DNA of 64,000 nucleotides from Virgibacillus ndiopensis (GTDB lineage: Bacteria; Bacillota; Bacilli; Bacillales; Amphibacillaceae), in NCBI RefSeq assembly GCF_900187325.1, contig NZ_FZMZ01000006.1, positions 434,001-498,000 on the forward strand. Reading direction: 5' to 3'. The notes under the pieces were generated by a model. That model was not told the DNA's origin. It was given only the letters and a program-made list of their open reading frames with translations, and ran no database searches. A program made the translations under genes and the position numbers. Shown here one piece after another: positions 35,501 through 44,125 of this stretch (the first letter of the stretch is position 1; each line of letters opens with the position of its first letter).

Positions 35501-35765
35501 TAATTTAACAGGAGCAGACACGGTTATTTTATATGACTTATGGTGGAATCCGGCAGTTGAAGATCAAGCAACGGGAAGGGCACACCGTTTCGGCCAAAAG
35601 AATGTAGTTCAAGTTATTCGGCTCGTCACAGAGGGGACAATTGAAGAGAAAATTTATGAACTTCAACAACGAAAACGAGAATTGATTGATCAAGTCATCC
35701 AGCCGGGAGAGACGATGCTGTCAAGTTTAACGGAGGAAGACGTGAGGGAATTGTTAAGTTTGTGA
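32598..35765 (+). CDS. SNF2-family helicase with N-terminal SWIM zinc finger
   Basis: A 1055-residue Swi2/Snf2 ATPase. The N-terminus has a SWIM zinc motif ('YCDCPAFDTYRSCKHIVA', CxC...CxH, about 74-92). A ~450-residue bacterial SNF2-associated region follows, then the helicase core from about 620: motif I 'DDMGLGKT', II 'DEAQ', III 'SGTPIENS', V 'SLRAGGTGLNLT', VI 'QATGRAHRFGQ'. It starts at TTG 32598 behind a weak GG-rich site. It resembles B. subtilis YwqA. It presumably remodels protein-DNA or RNA polymerase complexes; the cellular role is not known. No restriction or other defence genes flank it. Confidence 0.93.
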   Translation: MKSIRDANLKKLFPSIVYKRGLDYYKDGRVSDLLYDINYNVWTATVHGSESYFVEINMKDLSKGTIDAYCDCPAFDTYRSCKHIVATLIGIARKEQEDYPIDTAFDYQTTKRLIDSMTAIGQHQDTTEILPQKIPMHVEYYCKWSYDRKLLIELKTGEKRCFVVKDAHSFLKDVLTGQEHYFTKTFTYSPDNHYFLKQDIDVFELLYSILQNEQIYHDQILTHFRGQFSEDRAIVIPPLLVKTLLEKLVSRDFTVESEGKSFNKVDIVDDSLPYQFALTKNEKNELVLTNEMISMVYFQSYRMLFSLGTFYFPTKEQIPIIEQISQLGMESKQLPISDKQADVFISEVLPSLKKVGDVQISEKVAAEIIQVSLQAKLYLDVKADWIVGRLEYHYGDYQIDPFNGREKDDVIIIRDVAKEQQIMRLIEHANFHYNGKDLYIEADEDELYEFLNDTLPLLDSYVELFLTSEIRSFIVENEPIPSTSVRLESSSNLLEIGFNIDGIADSEINQVLNAVMERKRYYRLQSGALLSLEGEEFTSIKQFFHDLDIAKSDMNDGNVQMPVYRGAQIDELIDTKKEYDPSFRKLLHQLKSPEEQVYPLPDGLNATLRNYQKTGYQWFKSLSAYHLGGILADDMGLGKTLQSIAYMLSEQNDKPHLIVAPSSVLYNWKNECEKFAPNLQVAILTGTPLERQEKIRELTDMDVWITSYATLRQDIELYDGLVFHTLILDEAQYIKNYATKTSRAIREIKAEKRFALSGTPIENSIDELWAIFQVILPGLMPDQRNFRQLAHEKIAALTKPFILRRIKQDVLKELPDKIESVHVSELTKSQKELYVGYLRELQQEAAQSMKDSEFNKNRMKILAGLTRLRQICCHPSLFIENYEGKSGKLEQLLETVRNAVESGKRMLIFSQFTSMHEIIISKLEEEGIDYFYLNGSTPSQERVQMSERFNNGEKSVFLISLRAGGTGLNLTGADTVILYDLWWNPAVEDQATGRAHRFGQKNVVQVIRLVTEGTIEEKIYELQQRKRELIDQVIQPGETMLSSLTEEDVRELLSL

Positions 35766-35861
35766 TCTACCCTAATTTTGATTGCGATTTAAGTGTAACA
35801 GGTATAGAATTAGTATGTAATATAAAATATATTCTGTACTTTCAGAAAGGGGTAGTTCACA

Positions 35862-36011
35862 GTGAAGAAAGTTTTTAAAGGCTTCAGCAAGTTTATCGTT
35901 GCGAACGTAGCAGTCATACTTGCAATTTTACTCCTACCAGTATTTTTAGTAACAGACGATGTTTCTATTTTTGAAAGTATCATGAATTTTTTATTTGATA
36001 ATAGGAGTTAA
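35862..36011 (+). CDS. Small single-span membrane protein, 49 aa
   Basis: GTG-started frame with AAAGGGG 9 bases upstream. The product has a basic N-terminus 'MKKVFKGFSK', a hydrophobic helix ('IVANVAVILAILLLPVFLV') and a short acidic tail ending 'FLFDNRS'. A terminator follows at once. Good translation signals and a clean membrane-helix pattern support it, but I do not know the family. Confidence 0.6.
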   Translation: MKKVFKGFSKFIVANVAVILAILLLPVFLVTDDVSIFESIMNFLFDNRS

Positions 36012-36018
36012 CATAAGA

Positions 36019-36044
36019 ATATCCCTGATCTAGGGGTATTTTTT
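36019..36044 (+). terminator. Terminator after small membrane protein
   Basis: Stem ATATCCCT / AGGGGTAT with loop GATCT and six T afterwards. Confidence 0.75.
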
Positions 36045-36073
36045 GTTGGGGTTATAAGGGGAAAATTAAAAAC

Positions 36074-36121
36074 AGCTTAGATGAAGAAATCCATTGACTT
36101 CTCGATGCCTTCATCTAAACT
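36074..36121 (-). terminator. Terminator of regulator operon
   Basis: Stem AGCTTAGATGAAG / CTTCATCTAAACT (one G-U) with GTTTTTAATTTT following on the minus strand, 22 bases beyond the regulator stop. Confidence 0.75.
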
Positions 36122-36142
36122 TCTTGCTTCTGCCTATTACGT

Positions 36143-37438
36143 TCATACTGATATTTGGAATAACTTCCTCGGACGTCCTTTTTGATAAGGCTTTTCCTCA
36201 CCTACAACCTTAATGACATCACCTGATAGTAGCTTATAAACGGTTCGTTCTGCACTGCGCTTGGTAACACGATAATAATTAGCGATATCATTCGCTGAAA
36301 ATGGTTCATTGTTACGAAGCTTAATAAAATCGATAAAGTTATACGATAATTCATTGTTTAAATTAGCTTTATGAATAAGTGCGTGGTACAGTTGTGACGT
36401 ATCAAAGTGTTTCTCTACCCCAAGTGGTCCAATTGTTTCTTGGCGCTCGTTCACAATATAGCAGTTACCACTTTCGGTTCGATTACATGCCTCAAGTGCC
36501 AGTTTCGCATTATCTTCTGCTTGTTTTGCTGTTAAGCCTAAACCGAATCCAATATCAACAGAGATATGTAAGGAACGCTCGATTTCCTGTAAAAGTGGAA
36601 AATCCCGGTAATGATTTGTAATATGGTTTAAAATACCACGTGTACCAAACAAAACGAACTGGTTATCACCACTAGTTAGAACGGATGAATAGGTTTTATG
36701 ACCGAATTTAAGTAAAATTTGGTGTAATTTAAGTAACAGCTCCTGTGAAGCAAGTTCACCCTTACTTGAAATGATGGAATCAAAATGCTTAATTTTTACA
36801 AAACCAGAAACAATTTGTGCACTCTTACTGTGGTTTAATTTAGCGATTGCCTTAGCCCGTTCAATAGCCCGTTCAATATTAATTTGGGGAATTTGCATAC
36901 AACTCGTTGGGATGCCATTTTCCTTTAAACGTAGTTCAACCTCTTCAATGGAAGTCAGTACATAGTCAATTTTACCTTTGTCCCAAAGGCTTTGATGGTG
37001 TTCTACAATACGATCAATATCTAAAAACACATCATCTCCATAACTATATGTATAGATTGTATGGTTTTGCATATCCAGTTCATTTATTACTTTGTCTACA
37101 TGAGCACTTTCTAGGACATCAATTGAAATACGATCCAAAGCCTGGTTGTGCTTGTTTTTTAATCGATAAAAAGAAGTCAGTATCATATACTCATCAAATG
37201 CAATTTGTACTGCTGGCAGACGCTTCTTATCAATTTTTTCTTTAGCATATAAATATGGAAGTGCACCAGCAAACAAATAAATGTCACACATAAAAGCTGT
37301 TTCCATAAGCTCTATTGTTTCCTTTGTTTTTGTATAAATAAATGGAACAAGTTCTATATCATCTTGGTCTTCCACATAATGATTCACTCGGCTAATTAAT
37401 TCCTTTCTGCCGAATATAGCAATCTTGATTTTCACCAT
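36143..37438 (-). CDS. Putative regulator: receptor-like domain, degenerate GGDEF-like domain, winged helix
   Basis: A 431-residue cytosolic protein in three parts. Residues 1-150 alternate strands and helices like a ligand-binding Rossmann-type receptor ('KIAIFGRKELISRV', 'DIYLFAGALPYLYA'). Residues ~210-345 look like a GGDEF/nucleotidyl-cyclase fold ('VSGFVKIKHFDSI', 'VDIGFGLGLTAKQAEDNAKLALEAC'), but the catalytic loop reads SGDNQF instead of GGDEF, so cyclase activity is unlikely. The last ~60 residues form a winged helix ('SANDIANYYRVTKRSAERTVYKLL'). GGAGG precedes ATG, 24 bases after the beta-lactamase-like gene. It probably acts as a DNA-binding regulator, perhaps sensing a nucleotide. 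The family name is not known to me. Confidence 0.7.
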   Translation of the reverse strand: MVKIKIAIFGRKELISRVNHYVEDQDDIELVPFIYTKTKETIELMETAFMCDIYLFAGALPYLYAKEKIDKKRLPAVQIAFDEYMILTSFYRLKNKHNQALDRISIDVLESAHVDKVINELDMQNHTIYTYSYGDDVFLDIDRIVEHHQSLWDKGKIDYVLTSIEEVELRLKENGIPTSCMQIPQINIERAIERAKAIAKLNHSKSAQIVSGFVKIKHFDSIISSKGELASQELLLKLHQILLKFGHKTYSSVLTSGDNQFVLFGTRGILNHITNHYRDFPLLQEIERSLHISVDIGFGLGLTAKQAEDNAKLALEACNRTESGNCYIVNERQETIGPLGVEKHFDTSQLYHALIHKANLNNELSYNFIDFIKLRNNEPFSANDIANYYRVTKRSAERTVYKLLSGDVIKVVGEEKPYQKGRPRKLFQISV

Positions 37439-37461
37439 AAAACCTCCTAAATAAATTAATG

Positions 37462-38250
37462 TCAGTACTTTATGTATTCGATTAAATATTTACCGATTTC
37501 AGAAATATATTTTTTGCCATGAGCATTATTTTCAAAGCCTTCAGTTAAAATGACAGCGTAAACAGTTTGTTCTTTATAATTTAATAGTGCTACATCATGC
37601 TCAATTCCCGGAAGTTCCCCTGTTTTATGAAAAATGTCTATATTATCATCATCAAGCAAATAGTACGGTAGCTTATCCTTGAATTGTTGATGGGAGAGTA
37701 TATCCAATATTTGCATTCTACTATTCTCACTAATTATCACGTTTGGCTTGGCTATTAATTCAAGGTAATGGACCATATCAACTGCACTTGTGTAATTTTC
37801 AATCCCATTCATTTGTGCCTTTTGATCCATAAATTTTCTTCCAATATAGGTTTCCATACATTTGAGTCTAGTCGATAGAGTATTAACGTTTTGACTGCCA
37901 ATTTTATCGAGTATTATATTCGCTGCAGTATTGTCTGAAACGATAATCATTAATTCTAATAAATTTTTATAACTATATATATTTAAATTGGTTAAATAGC
38001 TGATGATACCTGCGCCACCAACCCTCATTGTATTCTCTATATAGACCAAAGCATCGGGGTTTAAGGTCTTGTTTTCTATTTGTCGGAAAGCTTCGATAAG
38101 CATAGGAAACTTGATAACACTGGCCGCTTTTCTTGGTTCATGTGCATTAATAGTAATATTGCCGTCTGCCGTTCGGATGAAAATAGAAAAATGATCCATT
38201 ACTTTGTTCACAAGACTATGGATAGTAGATTCTAATTGGTTGAAATTCAT
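37462..38250 (-). CDS. Cytosolic class A beta-lactamase-like serine hydrolase
   Basis: A 262-residue protein of the penicillin-recognising serine fold. The three family motifs are present: S44-V-I-K47, S105-D-N107 and K209-T-G211. No signal peptide or lipobox is visible, and the ExxLN glutamate needed for deacylation in true class A enzymes is not found at the expected place. It is therefore unlikely to be a secreted antibiotic-resistance enzyme; an intracellular amidase, peptidase or sensor of peptidoglycan fragments is as likely. It begins at ATG 38250 behind AAAGGGCGG and is the first gene of a two-gene unit with the regulator at 36143. Confidence 0.8.
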   Translation of the reverse strand: MNFNQLESTIHSLVNKVMDHFSIFIRTADGNITINAHEPRKAASVIKFPMLIEAFRQIENKTLNPDALVYIENTMRVGGAGIISYLTNLNIYSYKNLLELMIIVSDNTAANIILDKIGSQNVNTLSTRLKCMETYIGRKFMDQKAQMNGIENYTSAVDMVHYLELIAKPNVIISENSRMQILDILSHQQFKDKLPYYLLDDDNIDIFHKTGELPGIEHDVALLNYKEQTVYAVILTEGFENNAHGKKYISEIGKYLIEYIKY

Positions 38251-38459
38251 GATTTTTCCGCCCTTTAATGAAAGTGATAGTGATCCAATTATATTTGGAA
38301 AAAATCCCCCTTTATATTTCTATCTATATATATTTTTAGTGTATTGGCTGTATACTAGAAGACTGTTGCTTTTTCACATACTGAATCTTATCCAATAGTT
38401 GATATAAAATGCGGCGTAAGTGCCGTGTTGATTTCATATTTTTTGTATTTTTCTGCCCC

Positions 38460-38573
38460 GCAGCCCTTATACACTCCGCTTTCCAGGGTGGCTGGAGAGC
38501 CTCCTCGTGCTACGCACTCCGGGGTCTCATCGATGCCTCTCATCCCCCAGGGGTCTACGTGTATACGGGCTGC
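38460..38573. repeat. Repeat element copy B (divergent, reversed)
   Basis: The core is bounded by GCAGCCCTTATAC (38460) and GTATACGGGCTGC (38573), inverted ends that differ in sequence from the other copies. The inside keeps GCTTTCC, GGCTGGAGAGCCTCCTCGTGC and GGGGTCTCATCGATGCCT. Orientation is opposite to copy A. Confidence 0.65.
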
Positions 38574-38642
38574 TTGTCGGAGGACATATTCCTTTCTATT
38601 TCTCATAGATGAAATAAAAATACATAGCAGACCCTCAGTGGA

Positions 38643-38747
38643 GGAAATACATGTAGATTCCTGCGGGAAAGCGAAGACGATGAGACCCCGCAGTGAGTAG
38701 GTTTCTCACGGCTCATCGTGAGCCCGCGGAAAGCGAAATGTATTTCC
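38643..38747. repeat. Repeat element copy C
   Basis: Core bounded by GGAAATACAT (38643) and ATGTATTTCC (38747), with GAGACCCCGCAG and GCCCGCGGAAAGCGAA blocks. It is in the same orientation as copy A and about 70 bases from copy B. With copy B it fills most of the 797-base gap between genes (38251-39047), where I see no other gene. Confidence 0.65.
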
Positions 38748-39047
38748 GGAATGGCAGTCTAACCATCAGTTCAACCTACGTCGCAATTTCTATAAATAGC
38801 AACAAACTATGCGAAAGGAGCTAATTATTTAATAGTATATTCAGACTTTTTTTAATTACCGATACATATAACGACGCTGTTCGTTAATCTCTATCATAAT
38901 ACGGAATTTTCTTAATATTGTCAAGAAGGAAAGTGAGGAAAGTTTTAAAAAATTTCAGTTTTTAAGTATTTTAAACTAGACTATTGTAAATTGATGTAAA
39001 TCTTATGATATGCTTGGGTTAATAATGACCGTGATGGAGGGATATTC

Positions 39048-40103
39048 ATGAAAAAATTAACGGAACAATTGCGGGTAAGAATTCCTATTATTCAGGCTGG
39101 GATGGCTGGGGGAATTACAACACCCGAATTGGTTGCTGCCGTCGCTAATTCAGGAGCATTAGGTACAATTGGTGCAGGTTATATGAGTGCATCCGCATTA
39201 AAGGAAGAAATTCAGCAAACTAGAAAATTAACGGAAAAACCATTTGCAGTTAATTTATTTGCGACAAACCTGGAAGCGTTCTCTAAGGATATTACTGACA
39301 TGCAGCGACTGTTAAATAGATTCAGAAATGAACTAGACATTGATGTTATTCAGGATTCTGTTAAAGTGATAGATTATTTGCAGGAGAAAGTATCTGTCAT
39401 ACTGGATGAGAAGATTCCGATTGTCAGCACAGCATTTGGTGTGTTATCAACGGTATTAATTGAGCGACTCAAAAAGAATGGAGTTACACTGATTGGAATG
39501 GCAACTAATTTAGATGAAGCATGTCAGCTCGTTGATGCTGGATACGATATCATTGTAGCGCAAGGGTCTGAAGCTGGTGGACATAGGGGAACGTTTGATG
39601 TGGTTACGTATAAAGAAGGATGTAACATTGGGTTATTCTCACTTGTTCGAGATTTTTTAGATAATGTTTCTGTTCCAGTGGTTGCTGCTGGTGGTATTAC
39701 TTCGCAGGAACAGGTTGAGGTACTTCTGTCTATGGGAGTAGGTGTCCAAGTAGGTACTCGATTTTTAGTGGCGAAAGAAGCAGGAACAAATGATGCTTAT
39801 CGTCGTGCGTTAATGAAAGCTGGTGCAGAGGATACGGTAATTACGAAGGTGTTTTCGGGAAGACCTGCCCGGGCAATTTTTAATAGGTTTATAGATGAAG
39901 TTGAAACTAGTCGAGTTGATCCACTGCCATTTCCGGTGCAAAATCAATTGACAAAAGATATTCGTAGTGCCGGAAAAAAATTCGAAATGGCAGACTTTCA
40001 ATCATTGTGGGCTGGTCAAGGTATAGGAGGGATTACAAAGGAAGAAACAGCTGTAGAGATTGTCCGAGGATTGATGGATGGAAGTAAACATAAATCTGAA
40101 TGA
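39048..40103 (+). CDS. Nitronate monooxygenase (2-nitropropane dioxygenase family)
   Basis: FMN-dependent TIM-barrel flavoenzyme of 351 residues that oxidises toxic alkyl nitronates such as propionate 3-nitronate; FabK-type enoyl-ACP reductases are the closest relatives. Visible: N-terminal 'PIIQAGMAGGITTPELVAAVANSGALGTIGAG' (FMN phosphate region), 'GSEAGGHRG' near 176-184 with the catalytic histidine, and 'VVAAGGIT' and 'GVQVGTRFLVAKEAG' phosphate-binding loops. GGAGGG precedes ATG. It is a single gene with a terminator after it. No fatty-acid synthesis genes are adjacent, which argues for nitronate detoxification over FabK. Confidence 0.88.
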   Translation: MKKLTEQLRVRIPIIQAGMAGGITTPELVAAVANSGALGTIGAGYMSASALKEEIQQTRKLTEKPFAVNLFATNLEAFSKDITDMQRLLNRFRNELDIDVIQDSVKVIDYLQEKVSVILDEKIPIVSTAFGVLSTVLIERLKKNGVTLIGMATNLDEACQLVDAGYDIIVAQGSEAGGHRGTFDVVTYKEGCNIGLFSLVRDFLDNVSVPVVAAGGITSQEQVEVLLSMGVGVQVGTRFLVAKEAGTNDAYRRALMKAGAEDTVITKVFSGRPARAIFNRFIDEVETSRVDPLPFPVQNQLTKDIRSAGKKFEMADFQSLWAGQGIGGITKEETAVEIVRGLMDGSKHKSE

Positions 40104-40184
40104 GAAGTTGAAATATCAAGTAGAGAGCTAAAATATATTCCTGAGAAAACAGAAAGATAGCTGCGAGGAGTTAGTCCATATATA

Positions 40185-40213
40185 AAGACCAACCATAATT
40201 ACTGGCTGGTCTT
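40185..40213. terminator. Bidirectional terminator between convergent genes
   Basis: Stem AAGACCAACC / GGCTGGTCTT between the nitronate monooxygenase and the acyl-CoA synthetase genes; T-rich on the minus side. Confidence 0.65.
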
Positions 40214-40225
40214 CATTCATATCAC

Positions 40226-41845
40226 TTATTCTTGCATATTATAATGTGCCTTAACTTGCTCACGTAATTCCCGCTTTAAAAACTTTCCTACCGATGTCTT
40301 CGGAATTTCATCGAAGAACAGTATATCATCAGGTAGCCACCATTTGGCGAATTGAGGTCTTATAAATTCTAGTAAATCTTCTTTTCTTACGGTATCTTTA
40401 ATTCCTTCATGCAATACAACACATGCGATAGGGCGTTCTTGCCATTCTGGATCTGGAATTGCAACAACACTTGCTTCAAAAACAGATTCATGAGCCATGA
40501 TGGCGTTTTCGATATCAACCGAGGAAATCCATTCACCGCCACTTTTAATCAAATCTTTCGTTCGGTCGACGATTTTAATAGTACCTTCCGCGTCAACGGT
40601 TACTACATCTCCTGTATGGAACCAGCCATCAACAAAGGCATTTTCAGTTCGTTCATCTTTGTAATACTCACTGGCTATCCATGGACCACGTAGCAATAGT
40701 TCTCCCATTTCCGTACCATCCCAAGCGATTTCTCCATCATTCCCGAGGACTTTCATTTCAAGACCTGGAACTAGGATACCTTGTCTTGCTCGTTCTTCCA
40801 ATTTTTCATCAATGCTTAAATCCTGTTGGTAACTTTTTAAGCGGGAAATTGTTGCTAGTGGTGTTGTTTCTGTAGCACCGTATGCATGATAAAATGGAAT
40901 GTTGTATTTCTCTTCAAAAGCTTTAATCAGTCCTTTTGGTGCGGCTGACCCACCGCAAAGTACTGCTCGTAAACTTGATGTATCATAACTTCCCTGTTCC
41001 AGTTCTCGTAGTAAGCCTAACCAGATCGTTGGTACACCAGCAGTGATTGTTACCTTGAACTTTTCAATAAATTCAGCAAGCCGTTTTGGGGTGAAACGTG
41101 GACCGGGCATGACTTGTGTTGAACCGAACCATGTACAGGCAAATGGAGTTCCCCATGCATTTACATGGAATTGAGGAACAACAGCCATGGATACATCTGA
41201 TTCGGAAATAGCTGCCGAATCGGCTAAGCCGAGTGCAAGACTGTGTAATACGATCCCGCGATGTGAATAGACAACACCTTTTGGCTTCCCTGTTGTAGCT
41301 GATGTATAACACATACCAGCTGGATCGTTCTCATCAATATCAGTAGCGAATGAATAGGCTGGGTCACCAGTTTGTATTAATTCTTCGTATGAATAAAGCG
41401 GTTTAAGGTTAGATTCTGGGAGTTCAGGCTTGTCAGTCATTACAACAAATGCTTCAACTGTTGTTAACTTATCTTGTACTGCTTCCACAAGAGGTATAAT
41501 ATCTTCATCGATGAAAAGAATTTTGTCTTCAGCGTGATTAATAATGTAAATGATGTGTTCAGGAGATAGGCGAATGTTGATTGTGTGTAGAACTGCTCCA
41601 ATTCCAGGTGCGGCGAAATAGACTTCTAGATGGCGATGATGATTCCAAGCAAGTGTGCCGATACGGTCTCCACTATTCGCACCCAGTTCATCTAATACAC
41701 TCATTAATCTTCGGGTGCGCTGACCAATATCAGCGTATGTAAGTCTGTGGAGTTTGTCATGCGTCTGTGAGATGACTTCTTTTTTCGTAAAGAATTTTTC
41801 TGCATGCTGTAACATGGAACCTACTGTTAACGGAACTTGCATCAT
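40226..41845 (-). CDS. Medium/long-chain fatty acyl-CoA synthetase
   Basis: AMP-forming ligase (ANL superfamily) of ~539 residues activating a carboxylic acid with ATP and CoA. The P-loop reads '[16 protein letters not shown]' (about 180-195; the usual glycine of SGTTG is alanine). The A5 motif is '[11 protein letters not shown]', A7 '[12 protein letters not shown]', A8 '[16 protein letters not shown]', and the C-terminal lysine lies in '[12 protein letters not shown]'. AAGGAG lies 9 bases before the ATG at 41845. It resembles AlkK-type medium-chain ligases. It stands alone, so the chain length of the substrate is inferred from family only. Confidence 0.9.
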   Translation of the reverse strand: MMQVPLTVGSMLQHAEKFFTKKEVISQTHDKLHRLTYADIGQRTRRLMSVLDELGANSGDRIGTLAWNHHRHLEVYFAAPGIGAVLHTINIRLSPEHIIYIINHAEDKILFIDEDIIPLVEAVQDKLTTVEAFVVMTDKPELPESNLKPLYSYEELIQTGDPAYSFATDIDENDPAGMCYTSATTGKPKGVVYSHRGIVLHSLALGLADSAAISESDVSMAVVPQFHVNAWGTPFACTWFGSTQVMPGPRFTPKRLAEFIEKFKVTITAGVPTIWLGLLRELEQGSYDTSSLRAVLCGGSAAPKGLIKAFEEKYNIPFYHAYGATETTPLATISRLKSYQQDLSIDEKLEERARQGILVPGLEMKVLGNDGEIAWDGTEMGELLLRGPWIASEYYKDERTENAFVDGWFHTGDVVTVDAEGTIKIVDRTKDLIKSGGEWISSVDIENAIMAHESVFEASVVAIPDPEWQERPIACVVLHEGIKDTVRKEDLLEFIRPQFAKWWLPDDILFFDEIPKTSVGKFLKRELREQVKAHYNMQE

Positions 41846-42045
41846 AATAAACATCTCCTTTTAATTGGACTAGTTTTCATAATACCATATAATTGGGATT
41901 ATTTTAAAAATTAATAGAACTATAGTCGGGTTGCCACAAAAAATTAATAGGATAATGGTATGCTATTTAAATTATATGAAAGGCATTCTTAAAGAAGACA
42001 TGATAAAATGAAAGAATATGTAAGTGACGGAAGGATTGTCTTGGA

Positions 42046-43401
42046 ATGAAGAAAATGCAACAGGATTTTACCCAAGGAAATATTCTAAAGCATTTAATTG
42101 CTTTTTCGGGACCTATTATGTTAACAAATCTATTACAGACTTCGTATCAATTTGCAGATAGTTTGTGGGTTGGTAATTTGCTTGGAGCAAATGCACTTGG
42201 CTCTGTTGCTGTATCGAGTACAATTATATTCACGATATTGTCATTTGTAATTGGATTGAACAATGCCGCTTTGACGATTTTGTCTCAGCAAAAAGGTAGG
42301 GACGATGAGGACGGATTAAAACGATACTTGAATGGGTTTGTTGTAATTTTAACCAGTATCTCAGTAGTATTAGGGATCATTGGGTTTATTTTTGCTGAGC
42401 CATTATTGCGTTTATTAGGTACACCGGGGAGTATGATGGCTGTTGCAAAATCGTACTTGCAGATAAACTTTTTAGGGATACTCTTTTTGTTTGGTTATAA
42501 CTTCATCAGTACAGTGCTTCGTGCATTAGGTGATAGTAAAACGCCTTTAAGGTTTGTTATGATTGCAGTGATTCTAAATATCGTGCTTGATCCATTGTAT
42601 ATTAGTGGATTTGATTTAGGCGTTGATGGTGCGGCATATGCAACCGTTACTGCACAAGGATCGGCTTTTCTTTATGGGGTTTTCTTTATTTTGTATAAGA
42701 GACTTGCACCGTTTAGCATTCCTAAGCTTCCTAGTAAACAAGAAGTAAGTTTGATTTTAAACCTTGGTATTCCATCAGGGTTGCAAATGGCGGTTATTTC
42801 TGCTGGAGTCGCGGCTATTATGAGTGTAGTTACCTCATTTGGTGGCAATGTTGTTGCTGGTTTTAGCGCCGCCCAGCGTTTAGATAGTTTACTAATGTTA
42901 CCTGCACATGCACTCGGTACCGCGGTTAGTAGTATGGCTGGACAAAATATTGGCGTTAGGAACTGGTCTCGCGTAAAGGAAATTGCAAAGTATGGGATTA
43001 TATATAATTTTTCTGTCATGCTTATTGTAGTCATTTTGGTAGTCTTTTTTGCAGAATTTGGTGTACGGCTATTTATTCAGGACGAGGAAGCTGTCGCGTT
43101 CGGTACGAAATATTTACAAATTATCGGGTTATGTTATCCGTTTTTAGGTATTAATTTTATCCTAAATGGAATTGTCCGGGCTTCAGGTGCAATGTATCAA
43201 GTACTTGCATTAAATATTATTTCTTTATGGATACTTCGCTATCCGCTAACAGCTATTTTTTCAGACTGGTTTGGTGAAACAGGAATTGCGATTGGAATGG
43301 GAGCAAGCTTTGTGATTAGTAGTTTGTGTGCTTTTATGTATTATCGTTATGGAAAATGGCGTGAGAAGGAATTGTTTGCAAAACGAAATGGGAATAATTA
43401 G
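42046..43401 (+). CDS. MATE-family efflux transporter
   Basis: Twelve-segment multidrug and toxin extrusion protein, 451 residues, driven by Na+ or H+. The two MatE halves begin with 'NILKHLIAFSGPIMLTNLLQTSYQFADSLWVGNLLGANALGSVAV' and, in the second half, 'LNLGIPSGLQMAVISAGVAAIM...SFGGNVVAGFSAAQRLDSL'. ATG 42046 and ATG 42055 are both possible. A lysozyme-like gene follows after 33 bases and may be co-transcribed. Substrate unknown. Confidence 0.92.
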   Translation: MKKMQQDFTQGNILKHLIAFSGPIMLTNLLQTSYQFADSLWVGNLLGANALGSVAVSSTIIFTILSFVIGLNNAALTILSQQKGRDDEDGLKRYLNGFVVILTSISVVLGIIGFIFAEPLLRLLGTPGSMMAVAKSYLQINFLGILFLFGYNFISTVLRALGDSKTPLRFVMIAVILNIVLDPLYISGFDLGVDGAAYATVTAQGSAFLYGVFFILYKRLAPFSIPKLPSKQEVSLILNLGIPSGLQMAVISAGVAAIMSVVTSFGGNVVAGFSAAQRLDSLLMLPAHALGTAVSSMAGQNIGVRNWSRVKEIAKYGIIYNFSVMLIVVILVVFFAEFGVRLFIQDEEAVAFGTKYLQIIGLCYPFLGINFILNGIVRASGAMYQVLALNIISLWILRYPLTAIFSDWFGETGIAIGMGASFVISSLCAFMYYRYGKWREKELFAKRNGNN

Positions 43402-43434
43402 TTAAAGTGTACTTTTAATGAAAGGCCGAGAGAG

Positions 43435-44058
43435 ATGAAGCGTAAAACAAAACGGGCAATCAAACAAACGATGATAATTATAGTAGTTCTATGTAGTGCC
43501 CTTATTATTCTATCAATCTTATCTTTTGAAAAAAATAAACATCCATATCAAATTGAACGTTCGCTTATAAGTGATCAGGTACTTGCATACGAACCGCTTG
43601 TTGATAAATATGCACGTCTCTATCACGTGACAGAATATGAAGATGTCATGCTTGCGATGATGATGCAGGAGTCTGGTGGGCGAGGGAATGATCCAATGCA
43701 ATCATCAGAGAGCTATTGCGGTCATGTTGGATGTATTGAAGATCCAGAGCTTTCCATAAAGCAAGGTGTCTATTATTTTTCCAAAACGATTGAAGCGGCA
43801 GACGGTGATATTGAATTGGCCATTCAATCGTATAATTTTGGCAGAGGTTTTATTGATTATGTTAAAGGAAAATCGGGTAATTATACACAAGAGGCAGCAA
43901 TTGACTTTTCGCAAAAAATGTATGAATCTGCCCCTGACAAGTCAATTTATTCATGTTTACGTGAAGAGGCAAAGAAATATAATGCCTGTTATGGCGATAT
44001 TTATTATGTTCGAGACGTGATGGAGTATAAAGAGGAGTTGTCTGAACATAAGCGCTGA
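43435..44058 (+). CDS. Membrane-anchored lysozyme-like protein
   Basis: A 207-residue protein with a basic N-terminus, one membrane anchor (about 13-30, 'MIIIVVLCSALIILSIL') and an extracytoplasmic lysozyme-like domain of the CwlT/'Lysozyme_like' family: 'YEDVMLAMMMQESGGRGNDPMQSSES' with the catalytic glutamate in MQESGG, then 'SIKQGVYYFSKTIEAA' and 'AIQSYNFGRGFIDYV'. It probably cleaves glycan strands during wall growth. Four cysteines are present, two in 'YCGHVGC' and two near the C-terminus. Confidence 0.85.
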   Translation: MKRKTKRAIKQTMIIIVVLCSALIILSILSFEKNKHPYQIERSLISDQVLAYEPLVDKYARLYHVTEYEDVMLAMMMQESGGRGNDPMQSSESYCGHVGCIEDPELSIKQGVYYFSKTIEAADGDIELAIQSYNFGRGFIDYVKGKSGNYTQEAAIDFSQKMYESAPDKSIYSCLREEAKKYNACYGDIYYVRDVMEYKEELSEHKR

Positions 44059-44125
44059 AACCTGTATTAAATTAGATGGAATGGTATGATGAAAAAAGAA
44101 CATGTTAATAAAAGGAGGAAACAAT

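Noticed and set aside
32598-35765. Defence-island helicase (restriction or DISARM-like)
   Set aside because: No methyltransferase, nuclease or other defence gene flanks it; the SWIM-SNF2 architecture is a housekeeping-type YwqA-like protein.
37462-38250. Antibiotic-resistance beta-lactamase
   Set aside because: SxxK, SDN and KTG are present, but there is no signal peptide and no ExxLN glutamate, and the partner is a regulator; resistance is not supported.
38388-38700. Several ORFs of 67-91 codons on both strands
   Set aside because: They lie inside the two GC-rich repeat copies and share sequence with the repeats, not with proteins.
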